From: Actinomycetota bacterium
Lineage (GTDB): Bacteria; Actinomycetota; Geothermincolia; Geothermincolales; RBG-13-55-18
DNA length: 54,732 nucleotides
NCBI GenBank assembly: GCA_016931915.1
Contig: JAFGDU010000080.1
Span: 1 to 54,732 of the forward strand
Direction: 5' to 3'
The first letter of the stretch is position 1, and every line of letters begins with the position of its first letter. Below, piece by piece: positions 9,026-17,447 of this stretch. The position numbers and the translations under genes are program-made. A model generated the notes under the pieces. It saw only the letters and a program-made list of their open reading frames with translations, was not told the origin of the DNA and ran no database searches.

Positions 9026-10186
9026 CTAATGATCGATTTTCTTCAAGCTCGTCGATTTTGAACTCCGTCTCGAGCCCCTATAGGCCGCGTAAGCTATAGC
9101 CGCCGCGCCGGCCAGGGGGGCGGCCATGATCATGCGGTTGGCCGCCGTCGGGACCGGGCGCCTCTCCCGCGCGGGCGGGAGGGGGCGGAAAGGCGTGTGC
9201 GGCTCCTCCTGGTACCAGTAGGTGGTGCCGTCGATGTCGGCGGGGAGCAGGTTGTCCAGACCGTGGTCTATGGTCACCCTGATACGCTCGCTGAAGAACA
9301 CCGGCATCTCCACGTGGAAGCGGTAACAGGATACGCGCCGCGTGTCGTAGCGCCGCTGGGTCACCCCGTGGGTGAGCCAGGTGGAGGGCACGCGGGTGAA
9401 GTACCAGGCGCCGTTGAAGTAGTCCTCGCCCCCGGTGCCGTGTACGTTGGGTTCGGTGGCGTCGTCGATCCACATCGTCTCCCAGCCCTCGAGCACCCCC
9501 ATGCCGTAGCCCTCAGGCAGCGATATGCGCGCCGGGTTGAGGCGCCACGGCCACCCCCTCCCCTGCATGTCCAGGTGGCACCCCAGGTAGAAACCGCGCC
9601 CTTCCGTGTCCAGCACGGTGTAGGGAGGGTCTTTGCGGGCGCAGCGCTCCCGGTGCCAGCTGCAGTGGAAGTAGGGCGTGTCCTCCGGCAGGTCCGCGGC
9701 GAGCTTCAGCCACGTCACCTGGTAGAAGAACATCCTCGCCGGCAGCTTCCCCCCGTTCTCCAGGGTTAGGACGGCCCTGCGCCGGAAGGGCATGGGGAAG
9801 AAGCAGAGGTAGGCCCCGGAGGTGATGGCCGTGTAGGCCGAGGCGTACTCCCTGGGGCGGGCAAAGGTGGTGCCGAAGAGGTCTCCCAGGGGGGTCTGCA
9901 CCGAGGGCTCGCCCTCGCCGTCGAACCACGCCTTCAGGACCACGTTGCGCAGCACGCCGGGATTTATCTTGCGCGGCACCGTCACCCATATCCTGGTGAT
10001 CACGCCGGGGCCCTCAAGTTCCGCCATGGTGAAGGGACCGCCGGGCGCGAGGTCGAAACACTTCTCCTGGAACTTGCCCACCACCCCGGGGCTCAACCTG
10101 CTCCGTCTGCCGAAGCTGGAGGTCTGGCAGGTGACGCCGTCCCGCGGATCGATTCCCAGCAGGTCGCGGCTGAGGTTTACGTACAT
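9026..10186 (-). CDS. GH172 (DUF2961) glycoside hydrolase
   Basis: A 386-residue DUF2961 protein, the family now classed as GH172, whose characterised members act on difructose dianhydride or alpha-D-arabinofuranosides. The diagnostic TGGEDYFNGAWYF motif is at residues 251-263, preceded by VLEGWETMWIDDA (231-243); acidic residues in these segments are the likely catalytic ones. There is no N-terminal signal peptide. Instead a hydrophobic stretch (about 352-366, AAPLAGAAAIAYAAY) followed by a basic tail lies at the C-terminus, which may be a tail anchor. GAGGAATGAG precedes the ATG. The glycosidase could feed the sugar isomerase and kinase genes upstream, but that is only suggested by proximity. 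Confidence 0.85.
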   Translation of the reverse strand: MYVNLSRDLLGIDPRDGVTCQTSSFGRRSRLSPGVVGKFQEKCFDLAPGGPFTMAELEGPGVITRIWVTVPRKINPGVLRNVVLKAWFDGEGEPSVQTPLGDLFGTTFARPREYASAYTAITSGAYLCFFPMPFRRRAVLTLENGGKLPARMFFYQVTWLKLAADLPEDTPYFHCSWHRERCARKDPPYTVLDTEGRGFYLGCHLDMQGRGWPWRLNPARISLPEGYGMGVLEGWETMWIDDATEPNVHGTGGEDYFNGAWYFTRVPSTWLTHGVTQRRYDTRRVSCYRFHVEMPVFFSERIRVTIDHGLDNLLPADIDGTTYWYQEEPHTPFRPLPPARERRPVPTAANRMIMAAPLAGAAAIAYAAYRGSRRSSKSTSLKKIDH

Positions 10187-10202
10187 CTCATTCCTCGGTG
10201 CC

Positions 10203-10356
10203 TAGCTGCGGCTCCTTCCAGCGCAGCTCGCCGACTGGCGGGGCCGCTTTCGAGCTGTGGCACCTCCATGGTGGTCTCGACGGTCGTTGTGTTGCTGCCG
10301 CATTTCGTTGCGAGCACGCACACAACGGCGAGGGAAGCTATCGTTCTTCTGTACAT
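10203..10356 (-). pseudogene. Decayed 5' fragment of a carboxylesterase lipoprotein gene
   Basis: Read leftwards from an ATG at 10356, the sequence begins MYRRTIASLAVVCVLATKCG and then matches the esterase at 2112-3722: ETTMEVPQLESGP here against ETTMEVPQLDSGP there. After that, about 20 codons are missing and the reading frame shifts; the shifted frame continues as PPVGELRWKEPQ, identical to residues 65-76 of the intact esterase. It then runs straight into the GH172 leader. A GGGAGGTTT ribosome site is still present upstream. It is a truncated, frameshifted paralogue, not a functional gene. Confidence 0.8.
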
Positions 10357-10408
10357 GTTTGAAACCTCCCATCCCCTGCCGGAACACGTACCTCTACCTT
10401 CTCATATC

Positions 10409-10517
10409 ATAACCCAGGGGGGTCGTATCTTCGATTTTCGGTTCCGATGGAAAAACCAGATGATAGCGGCACATATTAGAGAAACCGAAAATCGAAGATA
10501 CGACCCCCCTGTGTTAT
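10409..10517. repeat. 109-bp palindromic element with 37-bp arms
   Basis: Arms at 10409-10445 and 10481-10517 are reverse complements with two mismatches in 37 bases, separated by 35 bases. The arm core reads GGGGGGTCGTATCTTCGATT. It can form a long hairpin and looks like a non-autonomous REP/MITE-type element. Its right end supplies the TATAAT box that may drive pabA. Confidence 0.75.
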
Positions 10518-10519
10518 AA
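10514..10519 (+). promoter_or_regulatory. -10 box upstream of pabA
   Basis: A perfect TATAAT lies at the right end of the palindromic element, about 100 bases before pabA. The expected -35 position (10491-10496, ATCGAA) is poor. A transcript from here would run through the terminator-like hairpin at 10566-10598 before reaching pabA. A short open frame, ATG 10534 to stop 10612-10614 (26 codons, containing FLYF), spans that hairpin without a ribosome site. Confidence 0.45.
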
Positions 10520-10565
10520 TCCCCTCGACCGGTATGTCAGGCGGCTCGAAGTATTCGGGTCGGCA

Positions 10566-10598
10566 CCCAGCCGGATGGTCGGCTGGGTTTCTTTATTT
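10566..10598 (+). terminator. Attenuator-like terminator before pabA
   Basis: A perfect 8-bp stem, CCCAGCCG (10566-10573) and CGGCTGGG (10580-10587), with loop GATGGT is followed by TTTCTTTATTT. This is a textbook intrinsic terminator sitting between the TATAAT box and the pabA start, so it could act as an attenuator of the pab operon. No known riboswitch or T-box motif is recognised in the short leader. Confidence 0.65.
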
Positions 10599-10618
10599 CT
10601 CGCGAGTGAGGTGATGAG

Positions 10619-11200
10619 GTGGCAGGCGGCAGGATACTGATGATCGACAACTACGATTCCTTCACCTACAACCTCGTGCAGTTCCTGGGCATACTCGGCG
10701 CGGACCTGGTGGTCTTCCGCAACGACCACACGCGCCTGGAGGAGGTGGAGGAGTTGCGGCCGGCGGGGATCGTCATCTCGCCGGGCCCCAAGGCGCCCCG
10801 CGACGCTGGTCTCTCCAAGGAAATTATCGCCGAGTTCGGCCCCCGCATCCCCGTCCTGGGAGTATGCCTGGGGCACCAGTGTATCGGCGAGGTCTACGGC
10901 GGCAGGGTGGACCGCGCGCCCTACGTCATGCACGGCAAGACCTCCCAGGTGTATCACGACCGCCGCGGCGTATTCGCCGGACTGCCCAGCCCCATGGAGG
11001 CGGCCCGCTACCATTCCCTGGCCATCCTGGAGGAAGGGTTCCCCGCCTGCCTGGAGGTGAGCGCCCACACCGAAGACGGCATGATCATGGGCGTGCGCCA
11101 CCGCGAATACCCGGTGGAGGGGATCCAGTTCCACCCTGAGTCGTTCATGACCCCGGAGGGGCTTTTCCTGCTCCGCAATTTCCTGGAGGTGTGCAGATGA
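10619..11200 (+). CDS. pabA: Aminodeoxychorismate synthase, glutamine amidotransferase subunit
   Basis: A 193-residue class I glutamine amidotransferase that supplies ammonia to PabB for 4-amino-4-deoxychorismate, the precursor of p-aminobenzoate and folate. The triad is visible: C83 in GVCLGHQCIG, H172 and E174 in FHPESF. The PabA/TrpG subfamily is shown by the start DNYDSFTYN and SPGPKAP. TrpG is nearly indistinguishable by sequence; pairing with a PabB-type partner decides for PabA, although one such subunit can serve both enzymes. The start is the GTG at 10619 preceded by GAGGTGATGAG; no in-frame ATG lies upstream. It overlaps pabB by ATGA. Confidence 0.88.
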   Translation: MAGGRILMIDNYDSFTYNLVQFLGILGADLVVFRNDHTRLEEVEELRPAGIVISPGPKAPRDAGLSKEIIAEFGPRIPVLGVCLGHQCIGEVYGGRVDRAPYVMHGKTSQVYHDRRGVFAGLPSPMEAARYHSLAILEEGFPACLEVSAHTEDGMIMGVRHREYPVEGIQFHPESFMTPEGLFLLRNFLEVCR

Positions 11201-12603
11201 CCACGCCGGCACGCAAGGAGGGGACGGACCTGCGCCTGGAGGCGGTCGAGCTCACGGACGCCCCGGCCATGGAGGCGATATTCGACCGCCTGGCGGCCAA
11301 GCCCTATTCCTGTTTCCTGGACTCGAGCCTGGCCATGGAACGGCTGGGGCGCTACTCCTTCATAGGTTTCGATCCTCACCTGGTGCTGACCACGCGCGGC
11401 CTGGACTGCCGCTGGTGGCGGCGGGGCGGCGGCGTGAGCGAGACGCATGAAAACCCCTTCAACGCCCTGCGCACGGCCTTGAATGAATACCGTCTCGAGG
11501 ACGGCGCGGAGGGACTGCCGCCCTTTCTCGGCGGGGGGATGGGCTACCTGGCCTACGAGTTGGGGCGCTATCTGGAGAAGCTGCCGGAGGCCGCCGTGGA
11601 CGACCTTGGCCTCCCCGAGCTCTGTTTCGCCTTCTACGACCGCGTGCTGGCGCATGATTACCGGGAGGAGAGGACGTGGCTGGCGGCCGTACATCCCGAG
11701 GACCCCGCCGCGGTGCTGGAGGAGGCGCAGCGTGCGCTGGAGGCCGAGCCGCCCGCATACTCTCCCCCGCAGCACGTTGGCGAGGCGCGCTTCGTCTCCA
11801 ACTTCAGCCGCGAGGAATACATGCAGGCGGTGCGCAAGGTGAAGGAATACATCTTCGCCGGGGACATCTATCAGGCCAACCTCTCCCAGCGCTTTCAGGC
11901 GAACCTGCGAGAACACCCCTGGATGCTCTACCGCCGGCTGCGCCGGCTCAACGCGGCCCCCTTCGCGGCCTACTTCAACGTGGTGGACGGCCAGGTCTGC
12001 TCGTCCTCGCCGGAGCGTTTCGTCAAGGGGGAGGGGAGGAGGGTGGAGACGCGTCCCATCAAGGGCACGCGCGGCCGCTCGGACGATCTCGCCGAGGACC
12101 AGCGCCTGGCGGAGGAGCTGCTGGCCAGCGCCAAGGACCGCGCCGAGCTCTCCATGATCGTGGACCTGGAGCGCAACGACCTGGGCAGGGTATGCGAGTA
12201 CGGCAGCGTGGAGGTGGAGGAGCACGCGGTCATCGAGCACTACGCCACCGTGCACCACCTGGTATCCACCGTGGTGGGGAACCTCCACCCGGACCGCGAC
12301 GTGGTCGACCTGCTCAAGGCCAGCTTACCCGGGGGCTCCATAACCGGCGCGCCCAAGATCCGCTCCATGGAGGTAATCGACGAGCTGGAGCCCACGGCGC
12401 GCAGCGTGTATACGGGCAACATCGGCTATCTGGGCTACAACGGCAAGTACGATCTGAACATCGCCATCCGCACCATAATCGTCAAGGGAGACACCGCCTA
12501 CTTCCAGGTGGGCGGGGGCATCGTCGCCGACTCAGACCCCGAGGACGAATACCAGGAGACCCTGGACAAGGGAAAGGCCATCTTCGCCGCCCTCTCGGGC
12601 TAG
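11197..12603 (+). CDS. pabB: Aminodeoxychorismate synthase, chorismate-binding subunit
   Basis: A 468-residue chorismate-binding enzyme converting chorismate and ammonia to 4-amino-4-deoxychorismate. The motif PIKGTRGR is seen; the Lys at this place is characteristic of PabB, whereas anthranilate synthase TrpE has PIAGTR. SLPGGSITGAPKIRSMEVI is the conserved chorismate/magnesium region. The ATG at 11197 overlaps the pabA stop (ATGA) and has GGAGGT six bases upstream, so it is preferred over the GTG at 11191. It shares its terminal CTAG with the convergent pabC-like gene. The whole pathway pabA-pabB-pabC is therefore clustered. Confidence 0.9.
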   Translation: MTTPARKEGTDLRLEAVELTDAPAMEAIFDRLAAKPYSCFLDSSLAMERLGRYSFIGFDPHLVLTTRGLDCRWWRRGGGVSETHENPFNALRTALNEYRLEDGAEGLPPFLGGGMGYLAYELGRYLEKLPEAAVDDLGLPELCFAFYDRVLAHDYREERTWLAAVHPEDPAAVLEEAQRALEAEPPAYSPPQHVGEARFVSNFSREEYMQAVRKVKEYIFAGDIYQANLSQRFQANLREHPWMLYRRLRRLNAAPFAAYFNVVDGQVCSSSPERFVKGEGRRVETRPIKGTRGRSDDLAEDQRLAEELLASAKDRAELSMIVDLERNDLGRVCEYGSVEVEEHAVIEHYATVHHLVSTVVGNLHPDRDVVDLLKASLPGGSITGAPKIRSMEVIDELEPTARSVYTGNIGYLGYNGKYDLNIAIRTIIVKGDTAYFQVGGGIVADSDPEDEYQETLDKGKAIFAALSG

Positions 12604-13463
12604 AGAAACAGTTCCTTCTTCACCAGGGCGCGGTAGGCGGCAGAGAGGCGTATGGTAATAGGGCCGGGGCACCTGAACCCGATGGGCGAACCCTCCACCT
12701 CGGCTATGGGCACTATCTCGCCGGTGCTCACGGAGAAGAAGGCTTCGTCCGCTTGCAGCAGGTCATCCAGGGTGAGAAATTCGGTCTCGCAGGTAACCCC
12801 GTATTCCTCGCACAGTTCCATGACCGCTTCGCGGGTGACACCGGGCAGCAGCCCGCACTCCACACCCGGGGTGGCTACCTTGCCGCGCCGCACCAGGAAG
12901 AGGTTGGACGAGGACCCCTCAGTCAGGAATCCGCTGGAATTCAGCATCACCGCGTCGTCGGCTCCCCGGTCTTTCGCCTCCTGCTTGGCCATGAGGTTGT
13001 CGAGATAGTTGTTGCTCTTGATGCGCGAGAGGGGCGAGCCCTCGTTGGTGCGGACGCCGGAGACGACCACTCTCATACCGCGCTCGTACCATTCATGCGG
13101 GTAACCCTCGAAGGGCTTTACCATTATGTACACGTTCGGGGGATTGGACCTCTGCAGAGACCTGTTTCCGTCGAAGAGACCCCCGGTAAGCGTGATACGC
13201 ACGTAGGCATCGCCGCTGACCACGTTGAGCCGGTAGAGCTCGCCTATTGCATTCCCGATCTCCTTCTCGGGGGGAACGCCGGACAACCTCAGGTCCCGGC
13301 AGCCCGCGTGCAAGCGCTCCAGGTGCCGGTCCATACGGAAGGGCTTGCCGCTGTAGGCACGCACCGTCTCGAAGATGCCGTCACCGAAGAGAACACCCCG
13401 GTCACTTGCGGGGATCAAGGCCTCTCCCTCGTCCATTATCGCGCCGTTGAGATAAACCTTCAT
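12600..13463 (-). CDS. pabC: Aminodeoxychorismate lyase-like PLP enzyme (fold type IV)
   Basis: A 287-residue fold-type IV PLP enzyme. The N-terminus ASDRGVLFGDGIFETVRAY is typical of 4-amino-4-deoxychorismate lyase and of D-amino-acid or branched-chain transaminases; K149 in SRIKSNNYLDN is the Schiff-base lysine, and E182 in FLTEGSSSN contacts the cofactor. Location directly against pabA-pabB argues for the lyase that releases p-aminobenzoate and pyruvate, but family members are hard to separate by sequence, so a transaminase remains possible. The gene is convergent and its stop overlaps the pabB stop by four bases. It has its own TATAAT box. Confidence 0.78.
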   Translation of the reverse strand: MKVYLNGAIMDEGEALIPASDRGVLFGDGIFETVRAYSGKPFRMDRHLERLHAGCRDLRLSGVPPEKEIGNAIGELYRLNVVSGDAYVRITLTGGLFDGNRSLQRSNPPNVYIMVKPFEGYPHEWYERGMRVVVSGVRTNEGSPLSRIKSNNYLDNLMAKQEAKDRGADDAVMLNSSGFLTEGSSSNLFLVRRGKVATPGVECGLLPGVTREAVMELCEEYGVTCETEFLTLDDLLQADEAFFSVSTGEIVPIAEVEGSPIGFRCPGPITIRLSAAYRALVKKELFL

Positions 13464-13492
13464 GTCCTAATGTGTACCCCCTTACCGCGAAG

Positions 13493-13498
13493 ATTATA
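13493..13498 (-). promoter_or_regulatory. -10 box of pabC
   Basis: TATAAT on the minus strand, 30 bases upstream of the pabC ATG at 13463, with the run GGGGGTACACATTAGGAC between. The -35 element is not clear. Nothing else is recognised in 13464-13710. Confidence 0.5.
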
Positions 13499-13710
13499 CC
13501 ACCCTGGCTGAAGCGTGAAATCTCGGCACTGCGGACCCGGGAGGAGCGAATGCGTGAGGGCCGGTGTTTACCGGGCAAGGGATCACGGCTGGCATGTTCG
13601 GTTGCCGTCTGACCTCAGCGCATAGACGAAGCAGGACGAAGTGAACGGAGAACGCTCCGAGATGTTAATATCTTGTACAGATGTCATGCGAGGGGAAAGG
13701 GGATTGCGCG

Positions 13711-14901
13711 ATGTACGATACCGGCAAGGCACCTGTTGTCAGGAAGATCGGCGATTATCCAGGAGTCTCGAAAGCCCACCTCGCTGTGGCACGTAATTAC
13801 TCCAGCCCCCTGCTGGTAGGGCCTCCCGTCTGTGACGAACTGCTGGCCCTGGTCGAACACATGTTCAGCGAGGAGGAGGCGGAGGTGGCTCGCCATATCA
13901 AGCCATGGGTGCCCCGCACCGCCGCCTCCCTGGCGCGCGCCTGCGGGCGGCCGCTCGCCGAGGTCAAGGAGGTGCTCCATCGCCTGGCGCACGATAAATA
14001 CGTGCTCATCTCCTTCGGCGAGGGGGAGAGGGAGCTCTTTGCCATGCTGCCCATCCTCCCCGGCACCTTCGAGTCCGTATTGATTCGCCCCGACCCCGAC
14101 AGCGTCACCCCCTGGCTGCGGCGCTTCGCCGAGCTCTACGAGGCCCTCTACGACACGGGTTTCACCACCGCGTACAACCGCAAGCCGGTGGGGGCGGTGC
14201 GCTACATCCCGGTGGGGGAGGCGATAAGCGCCTTGCCCATGGCCCTTCCCTCCGAGCGCCTGGATATGATCATGGAACGCTACGATGATTTCGCCATCGG
14301 CGTATGCCAGTGCCGCCTCTCCAAGCAACTGGTCGGGGAGGGGTGCGGCAAGTTGCTTGAGACCTGCACGGTGATGGGGGATTTCGCACCTGTTCTGGTG
14401 CGAGAGGGCCGCATGAAGCAGGCCAGCAAGAAAGATGTGTTGGAGGTCAAGGCCGCGGCGGAGAAGGAAGGGCTTGTCACCTGGATGATGGCCGACGACA
14501 GCACGAAATTATTCCGCTGCTCATGCTCCTGCTGCGGCTGCTGCTGCGGCGCCCTGCGGCAGGTGACCCAGTTCAACTCGCCGGGATTCGTCGCCCCCCC
14601 GCACTTCATGCCGAGCATCGACCGCTCGGCTTGCACCTGCTGCGGCAAGTGCGCCGAGGTGTGCCCCATGGGGGCCATCGAGGTATCGGGGGAGGGGGAG
14701 AACAAGACCGTCACCCACCGGCCGGAGCGCTGCATCGGGTGCGGACTGTGCGCGGTCGCCTGCGACAAGGACGCGTTGTCTCTGCAGGAGGTGCCGGACT
14801 ACAAGGAGCCCCCCGGCAGCTTCCTGTCTTATGTATTGAGGGACGGGCGCAATTACGCTCTCAATGGCCTCAAGGTGTGGAGGGAGCGCCGCCGCACATG
14901 A
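13711..14901 (+). CDS. Cys-rich 4Fe-4S dicluster ferredoxin-type protein
   Basis: A 396-residue protein with three parts. The N-terminal third contains a winged-helix-like stretch (PRTAASLARACGRPLAEVKEV). The middle holds a cysteine series: CQCRLS, GCGKLLETC, then a dense CSCSCCGCCCG cluster. The end has two typical [4Fe-4S] motifs, CTCCGKCAEVCP and CIGCGLCAVACD. It is a cytosolic electron-transfer or sensor protein; the middle cysteine block could bind a further cluster. ATG 13711 is preferred since AAAGGGGA lies eight bases before it; ATG 13681 would add ten residues. There is no clear redox partner next door. Exact function is unknown. Confidence 0.8.
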   Translation: MYDTGKAPVVRKIGDYPGVSKAHLAVARNYSSPLLVGPPVCDELLALVEHMFSEEEAEVARHIKPWVPRTAASLARACGRPLAEVKEVLHRLAHDKYVLISFGEGERELFAMLPILPGTFESVLIRPDPDSVTPWLRRFAELYEALYDTGFTTAYNRKPVGAVRYIPVGEAISALPMALPSERLDMIMERYDDFAIGVCQCRLSKQLVGEGCGKLLETCTVMGDFAPVLVREGRMKQASKKDVLEVKAAAEKEGLVTWMMADDSTKLFRCSCSCCGCCCGALRQVTQFNSPGFVAPPHFMPSIDRSACTCCGKCAEVCPMGAIEVSGEGENKTVTHRPERCIGCGLCAVACDKDALSLQEVPDYKEPPGSFLSYVLRDGRNYALNGLKVWRERRRT

Positions 14902-15065
14902 GGGGCACTTAATGAGTGAACATACAAGAACATTATGTATAAAAATCTTTCCTCGCGACCGGATTACTGATAACCTGGAGCGGGGAAGCTGTATCAAGCT
15001 ATGGTTCACATTCCATGCAGCTTCTTGCGATACAAATCGGCTTGCTTGCATGAGGGGGGAGAAAA

Positions 15066-16958
15066 ATGCCGAGTACTCTGTTTCGCCGTATCTTTATCCT
15101 TTTCCTGATCGTTCTGGTGGCATGCTCCGGCATGGGGACGGTGGCGCTTGCTGCCGGTGAGAGCGGCGAAAGCGCGCCCGCCACGTCATCCCTGTACGAG
15201 GTCGCGCGGATCACCGAGGACTGGACCATGTGGGACGGCATCACCCTTCCCGTGGCCGTCTACTATCCCGCCGAGCCCGCACCGGGAGAGACCTTCCCGG
15301 CCATCCTCGTCGTCCACGGATGGACCATGGACAAGGCCATGTCCGAGTGGGCGGCGGAGTACTACGCGTCGAGGGGTTACGTGGCCCTGGCCTTCACCGC
15401 GCGCGGCTGGTTCGGCGCCGGCGGCGAGGTCGGGTGCATGGACCCCGAACACGAGATGAAGGACGTCAGCTGTATCATCGACCTGCTCGCCCAGGACGAG
15501 CGCTTCCCGCTGCTCTCGGATGAGAAAGGCCCCGTGGTGGGCATCACCGGCGCCTCGATGGGCGGCTGCTTCTCCTACCTCATGGCCCCCAGGAAGGACC
15601 CGCGCCCGGGAGACCCGGGAGACGAGCGCATCCGGGCCGTGATCCCCATGCACGGCTCCTTCGACCTGCAGTTCTCCCTCTATCCCAACGACGTGCTCAA
15701 GTTCTTCTGGGTCACCGGCCTCATGGCCACCACCTACATGGGGGAACTGTCGGGATTCATGATGAACATGCTGGCCGTCTCCATGGACGAGAGGTCGGAC
15801 GGGTGGCGGAAGATGTACGCGATCATCGACGCCATGTGGAAGATGATCCCGCCCATCACCAGCGTAAGCGACGACCTCCCCTACGTATACGGGATAGCAA
15901 TGCAGCGGCGGGTGGATGACGAGGACTTCGCCCGCAACTGGCTCAAACAGCGCTCCGCGAGGTACTGGTGCGACGAGGAGTACGACGGGGTGGTGGAGCA
16001 CCCCATCACCGCTCCCATCCTCATCCTGGCGGGCTGGAACGACGACCTCTTCTACGCCAACGAAGGCCTCATGGCCTATATGTACACCGAGGCCCCCAGG
16101 CGCATCATCATCACCAACCACGGGCACCTGGGCTGCTACCCCGGCCCCTACCCGGTAGAAGGCCTGGGCAGCTCGGAGAGCGCGTGGGTGATGGAGCAGG
16201 TGGACAGGTGGTTCGACCGTTACCTCAAGGGAGTGGAGAACGGCGTGGAGGACGAGGCGCCGGTGGCCTTCTACCGTGACCGCGCCCCCGAGGACTACGG
16301 TGAGGCGGAGGCTTACCCGCTTGCGGACACGGAACAGCTATCCCTGTATATGGGCGGAAGGGGGACGAACGGCTGCGGCAGATTGACTACCGTCGCGCCC
16401 GGCGCTTCCTTCGGCTACGACTTCCTGATGAATATTGGGCTGACGGGTTCGATATCGCTCCCATACTTCCAGGACGCCCCGCAGCTGATGGGGGGAGAGG
16501 CCATGGATATCCCGAGCAAGCTGGAACTCCTGGAGCTGCCCTTCACCGAGATAGGTTATCTCAGCGAGCCCCTGGAGGAGGACTTGACCATCATGGGCCC
16601 GCCGCTCTTCGAGCCCTACTACCAGTCCTCATCCGTGTTCGGCCAGCTCATACCCTGGCTTTACGAGGTCACCCCGGACGGCGAGGAGATACTCATAAGC
16701 CGCGGCTTCTACGAGGGGCATAATTACGAGGGGCTCGAAGATGCCAGTAAGGTATGGAAACTGATGAGCCCGCAGGTGCCCGTGGAGATGCAGGCCTGTT
16801 ACCACCGCTTTCCGGCGGGCAGCCGTATAAAGCTGGAGGTAGCCACCGCGGATCTCATCTCCAGCTGGTCCCATTGGGGGTTCAGCTTCATAATGCTGCA
16901 GCGACATGCCGGAGCGGCTTCCCGCATCATCCTCCCCGTGGTGCCAGACACTTACTGA
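15066..16958 (+). CDS. Secreted CocE/NonD-type (S15) hydrolase
   Basis: A 630-residue alpha/beta hydrolase of the X-Pro dipeptidyl-peptidase/cocaine-esterase group. A signal peptide covers about residues 1-30 (hydrophobic ILFLIVLVA, end TVALAA), so it is exported. The nucleophile is S164 in TGASMGGCFSY; GWNDDLFYANEG gives a likely acid Asp and NHGHLGCYPG the His. The C-terminal third is a beta-rich jelly-roll like the S15 C-terminal domain. It acts on esters, amides or peptides outside the membrane; substrate unknown. GGGGGGAG just before the ATG supports the start. A strong terminator follows. Confidence 0.85.
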   Translation: MPSTLFRRIFILFLIVLVACSGMGTVALAAGESGESAPATSSLYEVARITEDWTMWDGITLPVAVYYPAEPAPGETFPAILVVHGWTMDKAMSEWAAEYYASRGYVALAFTARGWFGAGGEVGCMDPEHEMKDVSCIIDLLAQDERFPLLSDEKGPVVGITGASMGGCFSYLMAPRKDPRPGDPGDERIRAVIPMHGSFDLQFSLYPNDVLKFFWVTGLMATTYMGELSGFMMNMLAVSMDERSDGWRKMYAIIDAMWKMIPPITSVSDDLPYVYGIAMQRRVDDEDFARNWLKQRSARYWCDEEYDGVVEHPITAPILILAGWNDDLFYANEGLMAYMYTEAPRRIIITNHGHLGCYPGPYPVEGLGSSESAWVMEQVDRWFDRYLKGVENGVEDEAPVAFYRDRAPEDYGEAEAYPLADTEQLSLYMGGRGTNGCGRLTTVAPGASFGYDFLMNIGLTGSISLPYFQDAPQLMGGEAMDIPSKLELLELPFTEIGYLSEPLEEDLTIMGPPLFEPYYQSSSVFGQLIPWLYEVTPDGEEILISRGFYEGHNYEGLEDASKVWKLMSPQVPVEMQACYHRFPAGSRIKLEVATADLISSWSHWGFSFIMLQRHAGAASRIILPVVPDTY

Positions 16959-16981
16959 CGCTTCGCGTAGTAATCGTAGCC

Positions 16982-17008
16982 AAAGGGCCAGGTAATCCCT
17001 GGCCCTTT
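16982..17008 (+). terminator. Intrinsic terminator, bidirectional shape
   Basis: A perfect 11-bp stem, AAAGGGCCAGG (16982-16992) and CCTGGCCCTTT (16998-17008), with loop TAATC, ending in TTTT. The A-run on the other side lets it also end the convergent small gene at 17008-17211, whose stop codon touches it. Confidence 0.85.
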
Positions 17009-17211
17009 TACATACCCATGAATGCGATGATGGCAATCCCGCCGCTGAGCAGAAAAACGATCGCCACGATAACGAGTACGTTCAATACTTTGCGGTCGCG
17101 CAGCCCCCTCCCCCCCTCGCGCGCGAATTCCAGAACCTGCGGGCGCATGAAGAAGAGGATCACCCCCCATATAACGGCCAGGCCGCCCATGATCATCGCT
17201 TCCCAATCCAT
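17008..17211 (-). CDS. Two-pass 67-residue membrane protein (hypothetical)
   Basis: A 67-residue protein with two likely membrane helices (about residues 5-22 and 45-65) and a charged loop between them (EFAREGGRGLRDRK). No family is recognised. It ends at a shared terminator with the CocE-type gene. The ribosome site is weak. It is kept because composition, helix layout and the terminator at its end are coherent. Confidence 0.55.
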   Translation of the reverse strand: MDWEAMIMGGLAVIWGVILFFMRPQVLEFAREGGRGLRDRKVLNVLVIVAIVFLLSGGIAIIAFMGM

Positions 17212-17385
17212 GCCCTAAGCATCTCATCGCTACTACCTTGGAGCAAGCTCTGCCTGCTAACAGGATATACACGTGCCAGGTCTTGACCCTCGGAAGGCTC
17301 AAGGCGCAGGCACCGCCGCGCCGTCCTTCGGACGTCGCTGTCGCTTACGCGATGCATTCTGTCGGAGGAAAGAAGAAATGCATAC

Positions 17386-17420
17386 TTGACAATGTTATAT
17401 TATTTTGTTAAGTTATATAA
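17386..17420 (+). promoter_or_regulatory. Putative promoter of the pseudokinase operon
   Basis: A perfect TTGACA at 17386-17391 opens an AT-rich tract standing out from GC-rich surroundings. At 17-base spacing the -10 place reads TAAGTT, which is poor; TATATAA lies at 17414-17420 but is too far for standard spacing. The start codon follows at 17448 with TTGGAGGTGACGGG in front of it. Confidence 0.4.
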
Positions 17421-17447
17421 CTAGCTAAACAGGTTGGAGGTGACGGG

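Noticed and set aside
11676..13511. A 611-codon open frame across pabB and pabC
   Set aside because: It is an alternate frame of GC-rich coding DNA, very rich in Gly and Arg, and overlaps two well-identified genes.
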